Source of the DNA: Dehalococcoidia bacterium
GTDB lineage: Bacteria; Chloroflexota; Dehalococcoidia; SpSt-223
DNA: 64,000 nucleotides
Reading direction: 5' to 3'
NCBI GenBank assembly: GCA_025054935.1
Contig: JANWZD010000005.1
Coordinates: 124,001-188,000 of the forward strand
Made by a program: the position numbers and the translations under genes. Of this stretch, positions 34,205 to 43,686 are shown in pieces. The notes below the pieces were generated by a model. The model was given only the letters and a program-made list of their open reading frames with translations, did no database searches and was not told the DNA's origin. Position 1 is the stretch's first letter, and every line of letters starts with the position of its first letter.

Positions 34205-34579
34205 ATGCCGCGCGTCGCTCTGCTTGTCATTGCTGCTGCTTGGCTGCTGGTCGCCTCGTCAACAGCCGCAGCTCAGCCAGTCCGCTTTGTCGCGCTCGAG
34301 CCGGCAGTTGGAACGCTTGACACGGTGTTCACCGTCACCGGCACCGGTTTCTTGCCCGGAGAAGCGGCGATCCATCGCTTCACGAGCCCCGATGGCCTCG
34401 TCTTTTCCCCCGCTGACGACCTCGCAGCGCTCCATCTCGCGGATGAGCAGGGAGTGTTCCAGTTTCAGTTCGTTCCGCTCCACGACTTTGTGGCGCCGTC
34501 TCCCGGGCAATGGACACTGACCGTCTGTCTCACCGACCGGCGCACCTGCGCCACGCTTGAGTTCACGCTCACGGGCTGA
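34205..34579 (+). CDS. Small secreted beta-sandwich protein
   Basis: A 124-aa exported protein: signal peptide ALLVIAAAWLLVASSTAAAQ, cleavage after AAA. The mature part FVALEPAVGTLDTVFTVTG and GTGFLPGEAAIHRFTSPDG resembles IPT/TIG-like immunoglobulin domains (pattern: T-x-F-x-V-x-G-x-G-F-P-G-E). It ends with a Cys pair (VCLTDRRTCA). ATG 34205 fits the signal peptide; the frame is open upstream but antiphase to the previous gene end. Function unknown. Confidence 0.65.
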   Translation: MPRVALLVIAAAWLLVASSTAAAQPVRFVALEPAVGTLDTVFTVTGTGFLPGEAAIHRFTSPDGLVFSPADDLAALHLADEQGVFQFQFVPLHDFVAPSPGQWTLTVCLTDRRTCATLEFTLTG

Positions 34580-34733
34580 GCGCGCTGCTTGGGCAGCGGT
34601 TCCGCTCGGCGATCTCCTGGCCTCCCGTCGGCGGGGCGCTCCGGCAGCATCGTGACGGGTATGCCTCGTGGTCAGCTCGACTGCCGCAACTGCGCTACCA
34701 TCTGGGCAGACCCGAGAAGGAGCGAACACCGCA

Positions 34734-36131
34734 ATGGCAACGACCTATGACGTGGTAGTGCTCGGCGCAGGGCCGGGCGGCTATGTGGCGGCAATCCGCG
34801 CTGCCCAGCTTGGCCTCAAGACGGCGATCGTCGAGAAACAATGGTGGGGCGGCGTTTGCCTCGCCGTTGGGTGCATCCCTTCGAAGTCGCTGCTCCACAA
34901 TGCGTATCTCACCCACCTTATGACGCATCGCGCCGCCGAATTCGGCTTCACCTTTGAAGGATTGAAGGCGGACTATGCTGTTGCCTTCAAACGAAGCCGC
35001 GACGTCGCCGAAGGGCGGATGAAGGGCGTCAACTTCCTGATGCGCAAGAACAAGATCGACCAGTATCACGGTTGGGGCACCTTCCAGGGGCCAACCACCC
35101 TGACCGTTGCGCTGAATGAGGGAGGCGAGCAGCGGCTCGAAGCGAAGAATGTCATCATCGCCACGGGCGCAGTTGCCCGGCTGCTGCCGGGGACCAAGAC
35201 GGGCCGGCGCGTTATCACCTACCTCGAGCAGATCCTGAGCGATCGTGTCCCGAAGGACATCGTCATCATCGGGGCGGGCGCGATCGGCGTCGAGTTTGCC
35301 TATGTCCTGAATGCCTACGGGACAAAGGTGACCCTCCTAGAATACCTGCCCTCGATCGTCCCGCTCGAGGACGAAGACGTGTCGAAAGAGCTCGACCGGC
35401 AGTACCGACGACTTGGCATTCGGGTTATCACGGGCGCGCGCGTTGTTTCGGTGGAGGAAACCGAGGACGAGGCGATCGTCGTCTACGAGAAGGACGGCAA
35501 GGAAGAGCGCCTGACAGCGGAATACGCAATGCAGGCGGTCGGCTGGGCGCCGCGCGAGGATACCTATGGCCTCGCGACCACGGGCGTCGCCCTGAATGCG
35601 CGCGGCTGGATCGAGGTCGACAGCCGGATGGCGACGAATGTTCCCGGCGTTTACGCGATCGGCGATGCGACGGGGATCCTGCAGCTGGCGCACGTTGCGA
35701 GCGCGCAAGGGATCATCGCTGCCGAAGCGATTGCTGGACGGCCGACGAAAGCGCTCGATTATGTCATGATGCCGCGCTGCACCTACTGCCAGCCCCAAAT
35801 CGCCAGTTTCGGCTATACCGAGAAACAGGCGCGGGAACACGGCTTCGACGTGAAAGTGGCGAAGTTCCCGTGGGTTGCTAACGGCAAAGCGAATGGGCTG
35901 GGGGAAACGGCAGGGTTCCTGAAGCTGGTCACCGATGCCAAATACGGCGAGATCCTCGGCGCGCACCTGATCGGCCCCGAGGTGACCGAGCTCCTGCCGG
36001 AGTTGACGCTTGCTCAGCAGTTCGAGATGACTGCGGCGGAGATCGGCCACAATGTCCACGCGCACCCGACGCTCAGCGAGGCATTGATGGACCTCGCTCA
36101 TGTCGCGGAGGGCATGCCGATCAATCTCTGA
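34734..36131 (+). CDS. lpd: Dihydrolipoyl dehydrogenase
   Basis: A 465-aa flavoprotein disulfide reductase that reoxidises dihydrolipoamide of 2-oxoacid dehydrogenase or glycine cleavage complexes with NAD. FAD motif [20 protein letters not shown], redox disulfide [18 protein letters not shown] (Cys 42 and 47), NAD motif [20 protein letters not shown]-binding VYAIGDATG, and the catalytic [12 protein letters not shown] are all present. The redox loop VCLAVGC differs from the common TCLNVGC but keeps both cysteines. GAGAAGGAG precedes the ATG. The E1/E2 partners are not in the window. Confidence 0.95.
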   Translation: MATTYDVVVLGAGPGGYVAAIRAAQLGLKTAIVEKQWWGGVCLAVGCIPSKSLLHNAYLTHLMTHRAAEFGFTFEGLKADYAVAFKRSRDVAEGRMKGVNFLMRKNKIDQYHGWGTFQGPTTLTVALNEGGEQRLEAKNVIIATGAVARLLPGTKTGRRVITYLEQILSDRVPKDIVIIGAGAIGVEFAYVLNAYGTKVTLLEYLPSIVPLEDEDVSKELDRQYRRLGIRVITGARVVSVEETEDEAIVVYEKDGKEERLTAEYAMQAVGWAPREDTYGLATTGVALNARGWIEVDSRMATNVPGVYAIGDATGILQLAHVASAQGIIAAEAIAGRPTKALDYVMMPRCTYCQPQIASFGYTEKQAREHGFDVKVAKFPWVANGKANGLGETAGFLKLVTDAKYGEILGAHLIGPEVTELLPELTLAQQFEMTAAEIGHNVHAHPTLSEALMDLAHVAEGMPINL

Positions 36132-36215
36132 GCCCTCGCTCGCGCCAGCCTCCCGCAGCGAGGAGGCGCCGGGGGCGGCGCTGCAGCCCCCCTTCGCTGC
36201 CGGACAGGACGGCCG

Positions 36216-37451
36216 TCAGTATCTGCTCGCGTGCTGTGCCGCCGCCGCGGCTGCTGCCGAGCGGGCAATGGAGCGCGTGAGCGCGGCTCCTGCTGCCAAG
36301 GCAGCAGCGAACAGCGCCGAAGCGAGGAGAAAAAGCAGCCGCAGGTCGTAGGTTGCGACGAGGGCAGCGAGGACTGGCCCCAAGAACATCCCTGTGTTGC
36401 GGGGGAAGGGCGCGAGGCTGATCAGCGCGGCGCGGTTATCCGCCGGCGCATGGAGCGCGAGCGTCGCATTGAGCGGGCTCATCGTGCTTGAGGCGGGGAT
36501 GTTGCGGAGCAGCAGAAGCGTGACGAGCGCAAGGGGGCCGTTCAGGAGGAATAGGAGCACGTGGATCCCCACTAACGCGCCGAGGCCGAGCAGGGCGAAG
36601 CGGTCATGGCCGTGGCGATCGCCCAGAAATCCGATCAGCGGCGTGACCAGCACTGTCGTCAGGCCGGCGGAGCCGAGGACAAGCCCGATCATCCGCGCCA
36701 GCGCGTCTCCCTCGTAATACTGACTGAGGAAGACCGGAATATACGGCTGGACCGCCGTCATCCCAATCAGCATCAGGAACATCGTCAAGAAGGTCCAGCG
36801 CATCGCCGGCAAGCGCACAGCTTGGCGGAAGGTCAGCTTGAGATGCGCGCCGAGGCTCTCGCGGCGTGCGGCGCGCTGCGGGTCGCGGATGCCGACAATG
36901 AGGATGAGCGCCGACAGCGTGACGAGCACAGCATCGATCGCGAAGAGCCCGCGGAGCCCGACGAGCGGAATAAGCAAAGAGCCAACAAGCGGGCCGAGAC
37001 TTTGGCCGAGCGGCACTGCAGCCTGGATGATGCTGATCGCGAAGCCGACGCGATGCGTCGGCGTCACCTGCGCGAGCACGGCCATCAGCACGGCGATATT
37101 CCCATACGTGAGGCCGAGCAGGAGCGCCGCGCCGAAGAAGTGGGGGAGGGTGGCGGCGAAGACCATGCCGAGATAAACCACGAGTTCAAAAACCTGTGCG
37201 CGGACGATGATCAGCTTCGGGCTGTAGCGCTCGGCCCACACCCCCCAGAACGGCGCGAGGCAGAGGGCGATGGCGAGCGGAATGCCGGCGACAAGCCCCG
37301 TCCACAGCTTCACCTCGGCCGAGCTCAGCTGCAGTTCGGTCGCGAGGTAGAGCGGGACGAACGCGCCGACGTGGCTGAAGGTCAGCACCTCGAGCAGCAG
37401 CGCGACCGTCAGGACGACGAGCACGCGCCGCCAATCCTGCTGGGAAGACAT
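36216..37451 (-). CDS. Major facilitator superfamily transporter
   Basis: A 411-aa protein with 12 predicted membrane helices in two halves of six. The loop after helix 2 has the MFS signature in the form APFWGVWAERYSPKLIIV, repeated in the second half as TPLIGFLGDRHGHDRFALLG. The arrangement is typical of the drug:H+ antiporter DHA1 group, but the substrate is not predictable. It is convergent with lpd and stands just before rsmE on the same strand, 58 nt away. Confidence 0.9.
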   Translation of the reverse strand: MSSQQDWRRVLVVLTVALLLEVLTFSHVGAFVPLYLATELQLSSAEVKLWTGLVAGIPLAIALCLAPFWGVWAERYSPKLIIVRAQVFELVVYLGMVFAATLPHFFGAALLLGLTYGNIAVLMAVLAQVTPTHRVGFAISIIQAAVPLGQSLGPLVGSLLIPLVGLRGLFAIDAVLVTLSALILIVGIRDPQRAARRESLGAHLKLTFRQAVRLPAMRWTFLTMFLMLIGMTAVQPYIPVFLSQYYEGDALARMIGLVLGSAGLTTVLVTPLIGFLGDRHGHDRFALLGLGALVGIHVLLFLLNGPLALVTLLLLRNIPASSTMSPLNATLALHAPADNRAALISLAPFPRNTGMFLGPVLAALVATYDLRLLFLLASALFAAALAAGAALTRSIARSAAAAAAAQHASRY

Positions 37452-37509
37452 GGTGCGGATTAAACCACGAAACGGGCGCGGAGAGCGGCGGTTCGTATAC
37501 GGAGGCGGC

Positions 37510-38292
37510 TCACCCGCCGAGGTCGCCGAGCTCGTAGAGGATCACGCTCGCCGCGACCACGCCGGCGGTCTCGGCCCGGAGAATGCGCGGACCGAGCGAG
37601 ACGGGGATCGCGCCATGTTCGAGAGCGAGGGCGATTTCGTCCTCGCGGAAGCCGCCTTCGGGCCCGATGAACAAGTTGACGGCGAACACCTTGCGGCCGG
37701 CCAGCGCAGCGCGAATGCTGCGGCGCTCCTCTCCTTCCCACGGGATCAGCGTGAGGCCGGCCGCTTGCGAGAGAGCCGACTTGAAGTCGACAACGGGATG
37801 CAGGCGCGGCAGCCGGCCGCGGCGGGCCTGCTCTGCCGCTTCTTGAATGATGCGGCTCCAGCGGGCGTAACGGTCTGCCGCGCTCTCCGCGGGAACGATG
37901 GCGCGGGCGGTCGTAATCGGCACAAAGGCAGCCACCCCCACCTCGGTGCACTTCTGCAGCACGTATTCGAACTTGCTCCCCTTGAGCAAGCCCTGAAAGA
38001 GGACGATCTTGGTGCGCGGCTCACCGCTCGCCAGCTTCTTGCCGCGCACTGAGCCGGTTGCGCTCTGCCGATCGACGGTCTCGAGCTGAACCGTGTACTC
38101 CCAGCCGGAGTCGTCGAGCACGATCACGTGGTCGCCGGGCGCAAGGCGCAAGACATCGCGCAGCTGGCGGGTTGTGAGGGCGTCGAAGGTGACGGTGTTG
38201 CCAGCGAAAGCGCTTGCGGGGAGAAAGAAGCGATGGAGCGTGATCGGCGTCCTACCGGCAGAGCTGGTCGACCGCCTGCGCGCCGCGGACAA
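37510..38292 (-). CDS. rsmE: 16S rRNA (uracil(1498)-N(3))-methyltransferase
   Basis: A 260-aa SPOUT-class methyltransferase that modifies U1498 of 16S rRNA. N-terminal PUA-like part: LHRFFLPASAF, LRDVLRLAPGDHVIVLD. SPOUT domain: LFQGLLKGSKFEYVLQKCTE with VGVAAFVPITTARAIV, WSRIIQEAAEQARR, then the SAM knot NLFIGPEGGFREDEI and SLGPRILRAETAGVVA. The only ordinary start codon is the TTG at 38292, which overlaps the upstream kinase-like gene by 41 nt; the family usually starts just before LHRFF. Confidence 0.93.
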   Translation of the reverse strand: MSAARRRSTSSAGRTPITLHRFFLPASAFAGNTVTFDALTTRQLRDVLRLAPGDHVIVLDDSGWEYTVQLETVDRQSATGSVRGKKLASGEPRTKIVLFQGLLKGSKFEYVLQKCTEVGVAAFVPITTARAIVPAESAADRYARWSRIIQEAAEQARRGRLPRLHPVVDFKSALSQAAGLTLIPWEGEERRSIRAALAGRKVFAVNLFIGPEGGFREDEIALALEHGAIPVSLGPRILRAETAGVVAASVILYELGDLGG

Positions 38293-38893
38293 TCATGTCC
38301 ACCGCCGCATCTTGGCCGACCCGGCCCAAATTCACGATCAAATCGTAGTGACGCGTATCAACCCAGTCGATCCCGTACTGGGTCTGGAAGAAGGCGCGCC
38401 AATCGCGGTCGTGCTGCAGCACCACTTTTTCGGCGGTCTTGCGGTCGAGCCCCTCGTCCAGCATCACTTTCTGGATCCGGTAGGAGAGGGGAGCGACGAG
38501 AAAGACGCGAAAAACCCGCGGATGATCTTTCAGCACCACCTGAGCGCCGTGGCCGAGGATCACACAGTCGCCTCGCGCCGCCACCTCGCGAATGAACTCA
38601 TCGATCAGCTTGCGATACTGTTCGTGGGTCGGAGGAGGAGCGGGGGGCATTCCCGCCATCGACCACGACAGCAGGTCGTCCATCGGATAGCGCGCGAGCA
38701 GTTCGGCCATCCGCGTGAGGAGACTCGGCGTCTTGGTCGCTTCGCGAAGCGTCTCTTCTGAGACCCCGGCGCGAACTGCGACGGCGTTCGTAATCTCACG
38801 GTCGAGTAACGGAAGGTTGAGGCGATCGGCTACCACCCGCGCCACTTCGTCGCCGCCGCTGCCATATCCCCGCTGGACGGTAATCACCGCCAT
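38252..38893 (-). CDS. Cytidylate kinase-like family protein
   Basis: A 213-aa P-loop-type protein of the cytidylate kinase-like (AAK6/Cmk-like) family: MAVITVQRGYGSGGDEVARV is the modified Walker A, then PLLDREIT and ILGHGAQVVLKDHPRVF. VFLVAPLSYRIQKVM corresponds to the phosphate/lid part. Unlike true Cmk (about 225 aa with GKGTVA) its P-loop is GYGSGGDE, as in the family members of unknown substrate. It lies between prmA and rsmE in a translation-linked cluster. Confidence 0.85.
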   Translation of the reverse strand: MAVITVQRGYGSGGDEVARVVADRLNLPLLDREITNAVAVRAGVSEETLREATKTPSLLTRMAELLARYPMDDLLSWSMAGMPPAPPPTHEQYRKLIDEFIREVAARGDCVILGHGAQVVLKDHPRVFRVFLVAPLSYRIQKVMLDEGLDRKTAEKVVLQHDRDWRAFFQTQYGIDWVDTRHYDLIVNLGRVGQDAAVDMIVRGAQAVDQLCR

Positions 38894-38911
38894 CCGACCT
38901 CCTGCCCACGA

Positions 38912-39841
38912 TCATTCTCCCGGTCGCGTCGCTCTCGCGCTCACAGTATCGCGCACTGCCTCAGTGAGCCTCCAGTCGGCCTCGCCGCTGCTCCCTGTGA
39001 CGTGAAAGCCTGCCGCTGCCAGGGCGAGCGCAACCGCTATCTCCCGGTCGTCGAGAAAGCCGCTGACGAGCAGCCGCCCGCCCGGACGGGTAACGCGGGC
39101 CAACTCGGAAGCGATCGCAAGGATCACGTTGGCGCTGATGTTCGCTACGACGACGTCGAACGCCGCCTCGGACGCCGCTTCGACTGTCCCCTCTATCACC
39201 GTCACCGACCCGGCGACGCCGTTGGCAGCGATATTGGCGGTCGCCGCGCGGACAGCGACGGGGTCGATATCGATCGCAAGCACCTCAGCTGCGCCAAGCT
39301 TTGCCGCCGCAATGGCGAGGATCCCCGACCCGGTTCCGAGGTCGAGCAGGCGGTCTCCGGGCCGCACCACGCGCTCAAGGGCGGCGAGGCAGAGGCGCGT
39401 CGTCGGGTGCAAGCCGGTACCAAAGGCCATACCGGGGTCCAATTCGATGACGACGTCGGCTGCGGCCGGCGTGTAGTCACGCCACGACGGCCGAATGACC
39501 AGCCGCTCCCCGACCCGATGGACGACGAAATGCTCCTTCCAGGCCTCAGCCCATTCGGTGTCGTCGACTTCTCGGACTTGCAGGGGACAGATTGGTCGCA
39601 GCTGCGCCAAGTGCCAGAGTGCCCGCTCGATGCGCTTGCGCTTGGCGCCGACGCCGCGGACCGCGGGAAGGTAGGTGCGGAGCCGAACCGGACGCGCAGG
39701 GTCGGCTTCCCATCCGCCCCACTCGCTGGTCGGCGTGATCGCTTCGTCGATGATGACGGCGCCGCCTGCCGCGCTGAAGACCGCCGCCACGGGCTCGACC
39801 GCTTCGCGATCGACCTCCGCTATCAGTTCCAACCAGCGCAC
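38912..39841 (-). CDS. prmA: Ribosomal protein L11 methyltransferase
   Basis: A 309-aa SAM-dependent methyltransferase for L11. N-terminal recognition domain: WLELIAEVDREAVEPVAAVF, then VDDTEWAEAWKEHF. Catalytic domain: VIELDPGMAFGTGLHPTTRL followed by LLDLGTGSGILAIAAAKLG (SAM motif I), AIDIDPVAV, VVANISANVI (NPPY-like post-motif NIS), and PGGRLLVSGFLDDR. Start GTG at 39841 with GAGGAGG upstream. It follows dnaJ directly (56 nt), a common pairing, and is followed by the kinase-like gene and rsmE. Confidence 0.94.
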   Translation of the reverse strand: MRWLELIAEVDREAVEPVAAVFSAAGGAVIIDEAITPTSEWGGWEADPARPVRLRTYLPAVRGVGAKRKRIERALWHLAQLRPICPLQVREVDDTEWAEAWKEHFVVHRVGERLVIRPSWRDYTPAAADVVIELDPGMAFGTGLHPTTRLCLAALERVVRPGDRLLDLGTGSGILAIAAAKLGAAEVLAIDIDPVAVRAATANIAANGVAGSVTVIEGTVEAASEAAFDVVVANISANVILAIASELARVTRPGGRLLVSGFLDDREIAVALALAAAGFHVTGSSGEADWRLTEAVRDTVSARATRPGE

Positions 39842-39897
39842 CGCGCCTCCTCATCGCGCGTTGCCGGGATCAGGGCGGCCTGTCGGGCTGGAAAGAG

Positions 39898-41010
39898 CTA
39901 CCCGCCGCTGATCGCGTCCTTCAGTTTGCTGAAAAAGCTCCGCTCTTCTTGATGGTGTTGGGTGCCGGTGCCGAACGTCTTCGCGAGCTCGCGGAACAGC
40001 TCCTTTTGGTAATCGGACAGATTGGTCGGGGTGACAACCCGGATCTTGACAAGCTGGTCGCCGCGGCCGCCGCCGCGGAGATAGGGCACCCCTTTCTCCT
40101 TTAAAGTGTAGATCCGGCCGGTCTGGGTGCCAGGGGCGATCTTCAGCTTGTAGGTGCCGTCCACCGTCGGCACGTCGACCTCATCGCCCAAGGCTGCCTG
40201 AGCAAAGTTGATCGGCAGCTCATACAAGATGTCATAGTCGCGCCGCTTGAAGAAAGGATGCTCGCGGACGTTGATGACAATGTACAGGTCACCGTTTGGA
40301 CCGCCGCGCTGCCCTGCTTCACCCTTGCCCGGGAGGCGGAGTTCGCGGCCGTCGTCGATGCCGGCCGGAATGTCGACTTCGAGCTTCTCGCTCTTCCGCT
40401 CACGGCCGCTTCCCCGGCACACGCGGCACGGCTTGACAATGACCCGGCCTTCGCCGTTGCAGCGGCCGCAAGGAGCGACATTGACAAAATGGCCGAAGAT
40501 GCTCTGCTGGACGCGGCGCACTTGACCGCTACCGTTGCAGTTGGTGCAGCGCTCCGGCGGAGTGTCCGGGTCAGACCCGATCCCGCCGCAGGTGGCACAC
40601 GTTTCTGTGCGGACGATCTCGATGATCTTCCGGGTCCCAAACACCGCTTCTTCGAAGTCGATCGTCAGGTCATAGCGCAGGTTCGCGCCGCGGCGCGGCC
40701 CTCGTCTCGCCTGCTGAGCGCCTCCGAAGAACGTTTCGAAGATATCGCCGAAGCCACCAAATCCGTTGAAGGGATCAAACGCCCCCGTCGCCTCCGCCGT
40801 CCCGTAGCGATCGTAGGCAGCACGCTTCTGGCTGTTGCTCAGCACCTCGTAGGCCTCGTTCACTTCTTTGAACTTAGCCTCGGCATCGGGAGAGGGGTTC
40901 CGATCCGGGTGGTACTGGAACGCCAGCCGGCGAAACGCTTTCTTGATCTCCTCTTCAGTTGCGTCTCGGCGTACGCCGAGCACCTCGTAGTAATCGCGCT
41001 TGGTGGGCAT
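39898..41010 (-). CDS. dnaJ: Chaperone protein DnaJ
   Basis: A 370-aa full-length DnaJ, co-chaperone of DnaK. The J domain has [20 protein letters not shown] and the HPD motif ([11 protein letters not shown]). A Gly/Phe region follows ([20 protein letters not shown]). The zinc domain has four CxxCxGxG repeats ([32 protein letters not shown]), and two C-terminal substrate-binding domains end at [13 protein letters not shown]. dnaK and grpE are not in the window. An inverted repeat just upstream may be a regulatory site. Confidence 0.97.
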   Translation of the reverse strand: MPTKRDYYEVLGVRRDATEEEIKKAFRRLAFQYHPDRNPSPDAEAKFKEVNEAYEVLSNSQKRAAYDRYGTAEATGAFDPFNGFGGFGDIFETFFGGAQQARRGPRRGANLRYDLTIDFEEAVFGTRKIIEIVRTETCATCGGIGSDPDTPPERCTNCNGSGQVRRVQQSIFGHFVNVAPCGRCNGEGRVIVKPCRVCRGSGRERKSEKLEVDIPAGIDDGRELRLPGKGEAGQRGGPNGDLYIVINVREHPFFKRRDYDILYELPINFAQAALGDEVDVPTVDGTYKLKIAPGTQTGRIYTLKEKGVPYLRGGGRGDQLVKIRVVTPTNLSDYQKELFRELAKTFGTGTQHHQEERSFFSKLKDAISGG

Positions 41011-41036
41011 TCGGACGTTCCTTGCCCAACTGTGGG

Positions 41037-41062
41037 AAAGTGGTGACAGGTATACCCACTTT
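41037..41062. promoter_or_regulatory. Inverted repeat upstream of dnaJ
   Basis: AAAGTGG (41037-41043) and CCACTTT (41056-41062) flank a 12-nt spacer containing GGTATAC, 27 nt before the dnaJ ATG. It is neither the CIRCE element nor a HAIR (HspR) site. Possible operator overlapping a dnaJ promoter. Confidence 0.35.
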
Positions 41063-41175
41063 TCAGTGTATGGGAGTGACCCGCGCCGGGCAAGAAAGAG
41101 TTCTGTTAGAGTTCCATTTGCTCGGCGAGTGCGCTCCAGGTGCTCCTATTTCGCTCTCGGAGGGGGTGTCGAGCA

Positions 41176-42177
41176 GTGTCCTTCCCGATCGCTTCTGATG
41201 CGGCGGAGGCGCCGCCGGCGATGTCGGTCGTCCTCCTCGTCGACCGTCGCCGGGAACGCGGGGCGCGCGCCCTTGGTTCCTTGCTTCGTCAGACCGTTAT
41301 CGATCGTCTCGAAATCGTGCTCCTCGACTTCGGCGGGCCGCGCATTCCGCCGCTTCCCGGCTCCGAGCATCCGCGCGTCCGGACGATCCGCTTGCGGCGC
41401 GGACTGCCCTACGGAGTTGCCAAGCTGATCGGCTTCCGGGCGGCGCGCGCGCCGCTCGTCGCCTTCACCGAGGAGCACTGCCTCTATTCAGCGCAATGGG
41501 CGGAGGCGCTTCTTGCGGAGTTTGCTGACAGTCGCGTCGGCGCCGTCAGCGGCGAGATGCACAATGCCACGCCCGGGCGCGGCATGTCGGATGCCATTGC
41601 GATCGCGATCGCAGGGCCGTGGGCGGCGCCGGCTCGTCCGGGCCCTGCCCGAGCGCTCTCCTCGAACAACGCTGTCTATCGGCGCGCCGTGCTCGAGCGG
41701 CGGGCCGCCGACCTCGACCGTCTGCTCCGCGCCGAGCCGCTGCTTCTGGCTTGGCTTCGTGCTGAAGGCTATCACCTCCGTATCATCCCTGGAGCAAAAT
41801 ACGCCCACGAATTCGAGGCGGTGCTGAGCGACTATCTGGTACCTCGCTTTCTCCACGATCGGGTCACTGTCGCGACGCGGGCAGAGATGGAAGCGTGGGG
41901 GCAGGGACGGCGCCTCCTCTTCGTGGCAATCACGCTCCCCTGGCTGGCGGCGCGCTTGGTCTGGAAGCCGCTTCGGCTGGCGCGCCGACCAGGGGTCGGC
42001 TGGCGCGTCGTGCCGGCCATCCCCGCCATCGTTGTGGGCGAGGCGGCGGCGCTGGCGGGGATGGCGGTCGGCGCACTGCGCGGACTGGGGCGCGCTGATA
42101 TCACGCTGCTGGACTACGACTTGAATGCCCGGCGCAGCGTCATCGAGCGGCAGGTTGGTCCTCGTCCTTTCCTTTGA
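41176..42177 (+). CDS. Family 2 glycosyltransferase-like protein
   Basis: A 333-aa GT-A-fold protein with a C-terminal membrane-associated part. GTG 41176 follows GGAGGGGG by 9 nt. MSVVLLVDRRRERGARALG, VIDRLEIVLLDFGG, LPYGVAKLIGFRAARAPLVA and FTEEHCLYSAQWAEALL correspond to the nucleotide-sugar-binding strands, with the EEH in place of the more usual DxD/DAD. SSNNAVYRRAVLE is the acceptor loop. Two hydrophobic segments near residues 255-310 may tether it to the membrane. Its 3' end overlaps the following glycosyltransferase by about 50 nt. Confidence 0.75.
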   Translation: MSFPIASDAAEAPPAMSVVLLVDRRRERGARALGSLLRQTVIDRLEIVLLDFGGPRIPPLPGSEHPRVRTIRLRRGLPYGVAKLIGFRAARAPLVAFTEEHCLYSAQWAEALLAEFADSRVGAVSGEMHNATPGRGMSDAIAIAIAGPWAAPARPGPARALSSNNAVYRRAVLERRAADLDRLLRAEPLLLAWLRAEGYHLRIIPGAKYAHEFEAVLSDYLVPRFLHDRVTVATRAEMEAWGQGRRLLFVAITLPWLAARLVWKPLRLARRPGVGWRVVPAIPAIVVGEAAALAGMAVGALRGLGRADITLLDYDLNARRSVIERQVGPRPFL

Positions 42178-43390
42178 CTATGGCTCGCCGAGCGGCGGTG
42201 CCATTATCGCCGAGCAGATCAGCCGCCGCCTCGCCGCTGACTTCACTCTGCGGGTAATCCGCTTCTGCGACGAGCGCCGTCCCGGTGAATTGCCGTGGGC
42301 GCGCTTCGCGGACACGCAGTCCCGCCAGTTCGTCCGTCACGGCATTCCTGTGACCCAGCTCGGCCCGGCGGCGCCGCTTGCGCCGCTGCTGCGCGCGCTC
42401 ACGCGCGCAAGCCGCGCCGCGCCGCCGCTGCGGCTCCCGCTAAGCGCGCTGTTCTATGCCGTGCATCGCGCTGCGCTCCGCCGCGAGATTGCCGCCGCTG
42501 ACCTCGTCCATCTCTATTACGGCGGGCTTCCTTTTGCAGCGTGGCGCATTGCTCGGCTTGCAGCGGGGAATGGGGTGCCAGTTGTGCTCACGCCCTTTCT
42601 CCATCTCGAACGGCAGGGCCGGACGGTGAGCATGCCGCTTCGGCTTGGCAGTGTGCTCTTGCCCGTCCTGTGCCGCGAGGCAGCTGCAGTCATTGCCATG
42701 ACCGAGGTTGAGCGCCGCTGGCTGATCGACCGCGGGGTGGCGCCGGCGCGCTGCTTCGTCGCGCCCGGCGCGCCGTCTCTCGACCCGGCTCATGAAGCCG
42801 ATCCCGACCGTTTCCGAGCGACCTCCGGTCTCGGCGGGGATCCGATCGTGCTGTTCCTCGGCCGCCTTAGCCGCGCCAAAGGAGCCGAACGGCTGCTGCG
42901 CGCCGCCCCGCTCGTCTGGCGCGTTGCGCCGCAGACACGCTTCGTCTTCATCGGCCCCCTAGTCGAGCAGGAGGTCGATCCGCGGCGGTTCACGGACCCG
43001 CGGCTTTGCTTTCTCAAGGCCATGGGCGCCGAGAAGGCCGACGCGCTCGCGGCGTGCTCGCTCCTCTGCGTCCCCTCCGAGGCGGAGAGCCTTGGCCTCG
43101 TCTACCTCGAAGCGTGGGCGTTCGCGAAGCCGGTTGTCGCGCTCCGGCTGCCCGTTCTCGAGACGGTCATCAACGATGGCGAGGATGGGCTGCTCGTCGA
43201 CCCGGCGCCCGAGGCGATCGCCCGGGCGATTGTGACGCTGCTTGCCGCACCGGAGACAGCAAAGCGGCTCGGGCTGGCCGGTCGGGCGAAGGTCCAGCGA
43301 AACTTTGTCTGGGAGCGGTCGGCGGCGCAGGTCGCTGCCGCCTATCGCCACGCGCTCGGCGGCGCAGCGCTTGACCGCGCCCGAGACTGA
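42125..43390 (+). CDS. Family 4 glycosyltransferase
   Basis: A 421-aa GT-B-fold glycosyltransferase. N-terminal domain: LVLVLSFDYGSPSGGAIIAE (glycine loop). C-terminal domain: IVLFLGRLSRAKGAERLLRA, TRFVFIGPL, and the donor-binding E-x7-E motif in PSEAESLGLVYLEAWAFAKP followed by LPVLETVINDGEDGLLVDP. ATG at 42125 lies within the previous gene; a TTG at 42155 is an alternative that shortens the overlap. Coupled with the upstream GT2, it probably extends a surface glycan. Confidence 0.9.
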   Translation: MPGAASSSGRLVLVLSFDYGSPSGGAIIAEQISRRLAADFTLRVIRFCDERRPGELPWARFADTQSRQFVRHGIPVTQLGPAAPLAPLLRALTRASRAAPPLRLPLSALFYAVHRAALRREIAAADLVHLYYGGLPFAAWRIARLAAGNGVPVVLTPFLHLERQGRTVSMPLRLGSVLLPVLCREAAAVIAMTEVERRWLIDRGVAPARCFVAPGAPSLDPAHEADPDRFRATSGLGGDPIVLFLGRLSRAKGAERLLRAAPLVWRVAPQTRFVFIGPLVEQEVDPRRFTDPRLCFLKAMGAEKADALAACSLLCVPSEAESLGLVYLEAWAFAKPVVALRLPVLETVINDGEDGLLVDPAPEAIARAIVTLLAAPETAKRLGLAGRAKVQRNFVWERSAAQVAAAYRHALGGAALDRARD

Positions 43391-43410
43391 GCCTGTGCAG
43401 GAGGCGCGCT

Positions 43411-43686
43411 ATGGAGATCCGTCATGAGCCGGAACAGCAGCGCTTCGTCGCCGTTCTTCCCGCCGGGGAGGCCGAATTGCGCTATGTCGACCGCGGAGAC
43501 GGGGTGCTCGATTTCGTCTCTACCTTCACGCCGCCTGCTGAGCGCGGCAAGGGCGTCGCCGCTCGGCTGGTCGCTGCGGCGGTCGCGTACGCGCGCGAAC
43601 GCGGGCTGCGTGTCGTCGCAAGCTGCTGGTACGCGCGCGATTGGCTCGCGGCCCATCCGGAGGAGAGCGCCGCCGTGCGCCCTTAG
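43411..43686 (+). CDS. GNAT-like N-acetyltransferase (YjdJ type)
   Basis: A 91-aa minimal acetyltransferase. The core TFTPPAERGKGVAARLVAAA holds the acetyl-CoA pyrophosphate loop (R-G-K-G-V-A), and RVVASCWYARDWLAAHPE ends the domain, the pattern of the short YjdJ/GNAT single-domain family. ATG 43411 lies 20 nt after the glycosyltransferase stop, with AGGAGGCGC upstream. Substrate unknown. Confidence 0.82.
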   Translation: MEIRHEPEQQRFVAVLPAGEAELRYVDRGDGVLDFVSTFTPPAERGKGVAARLVAAAVAYARERGLRVVASCWYARDWLAAHPEESAAVRP

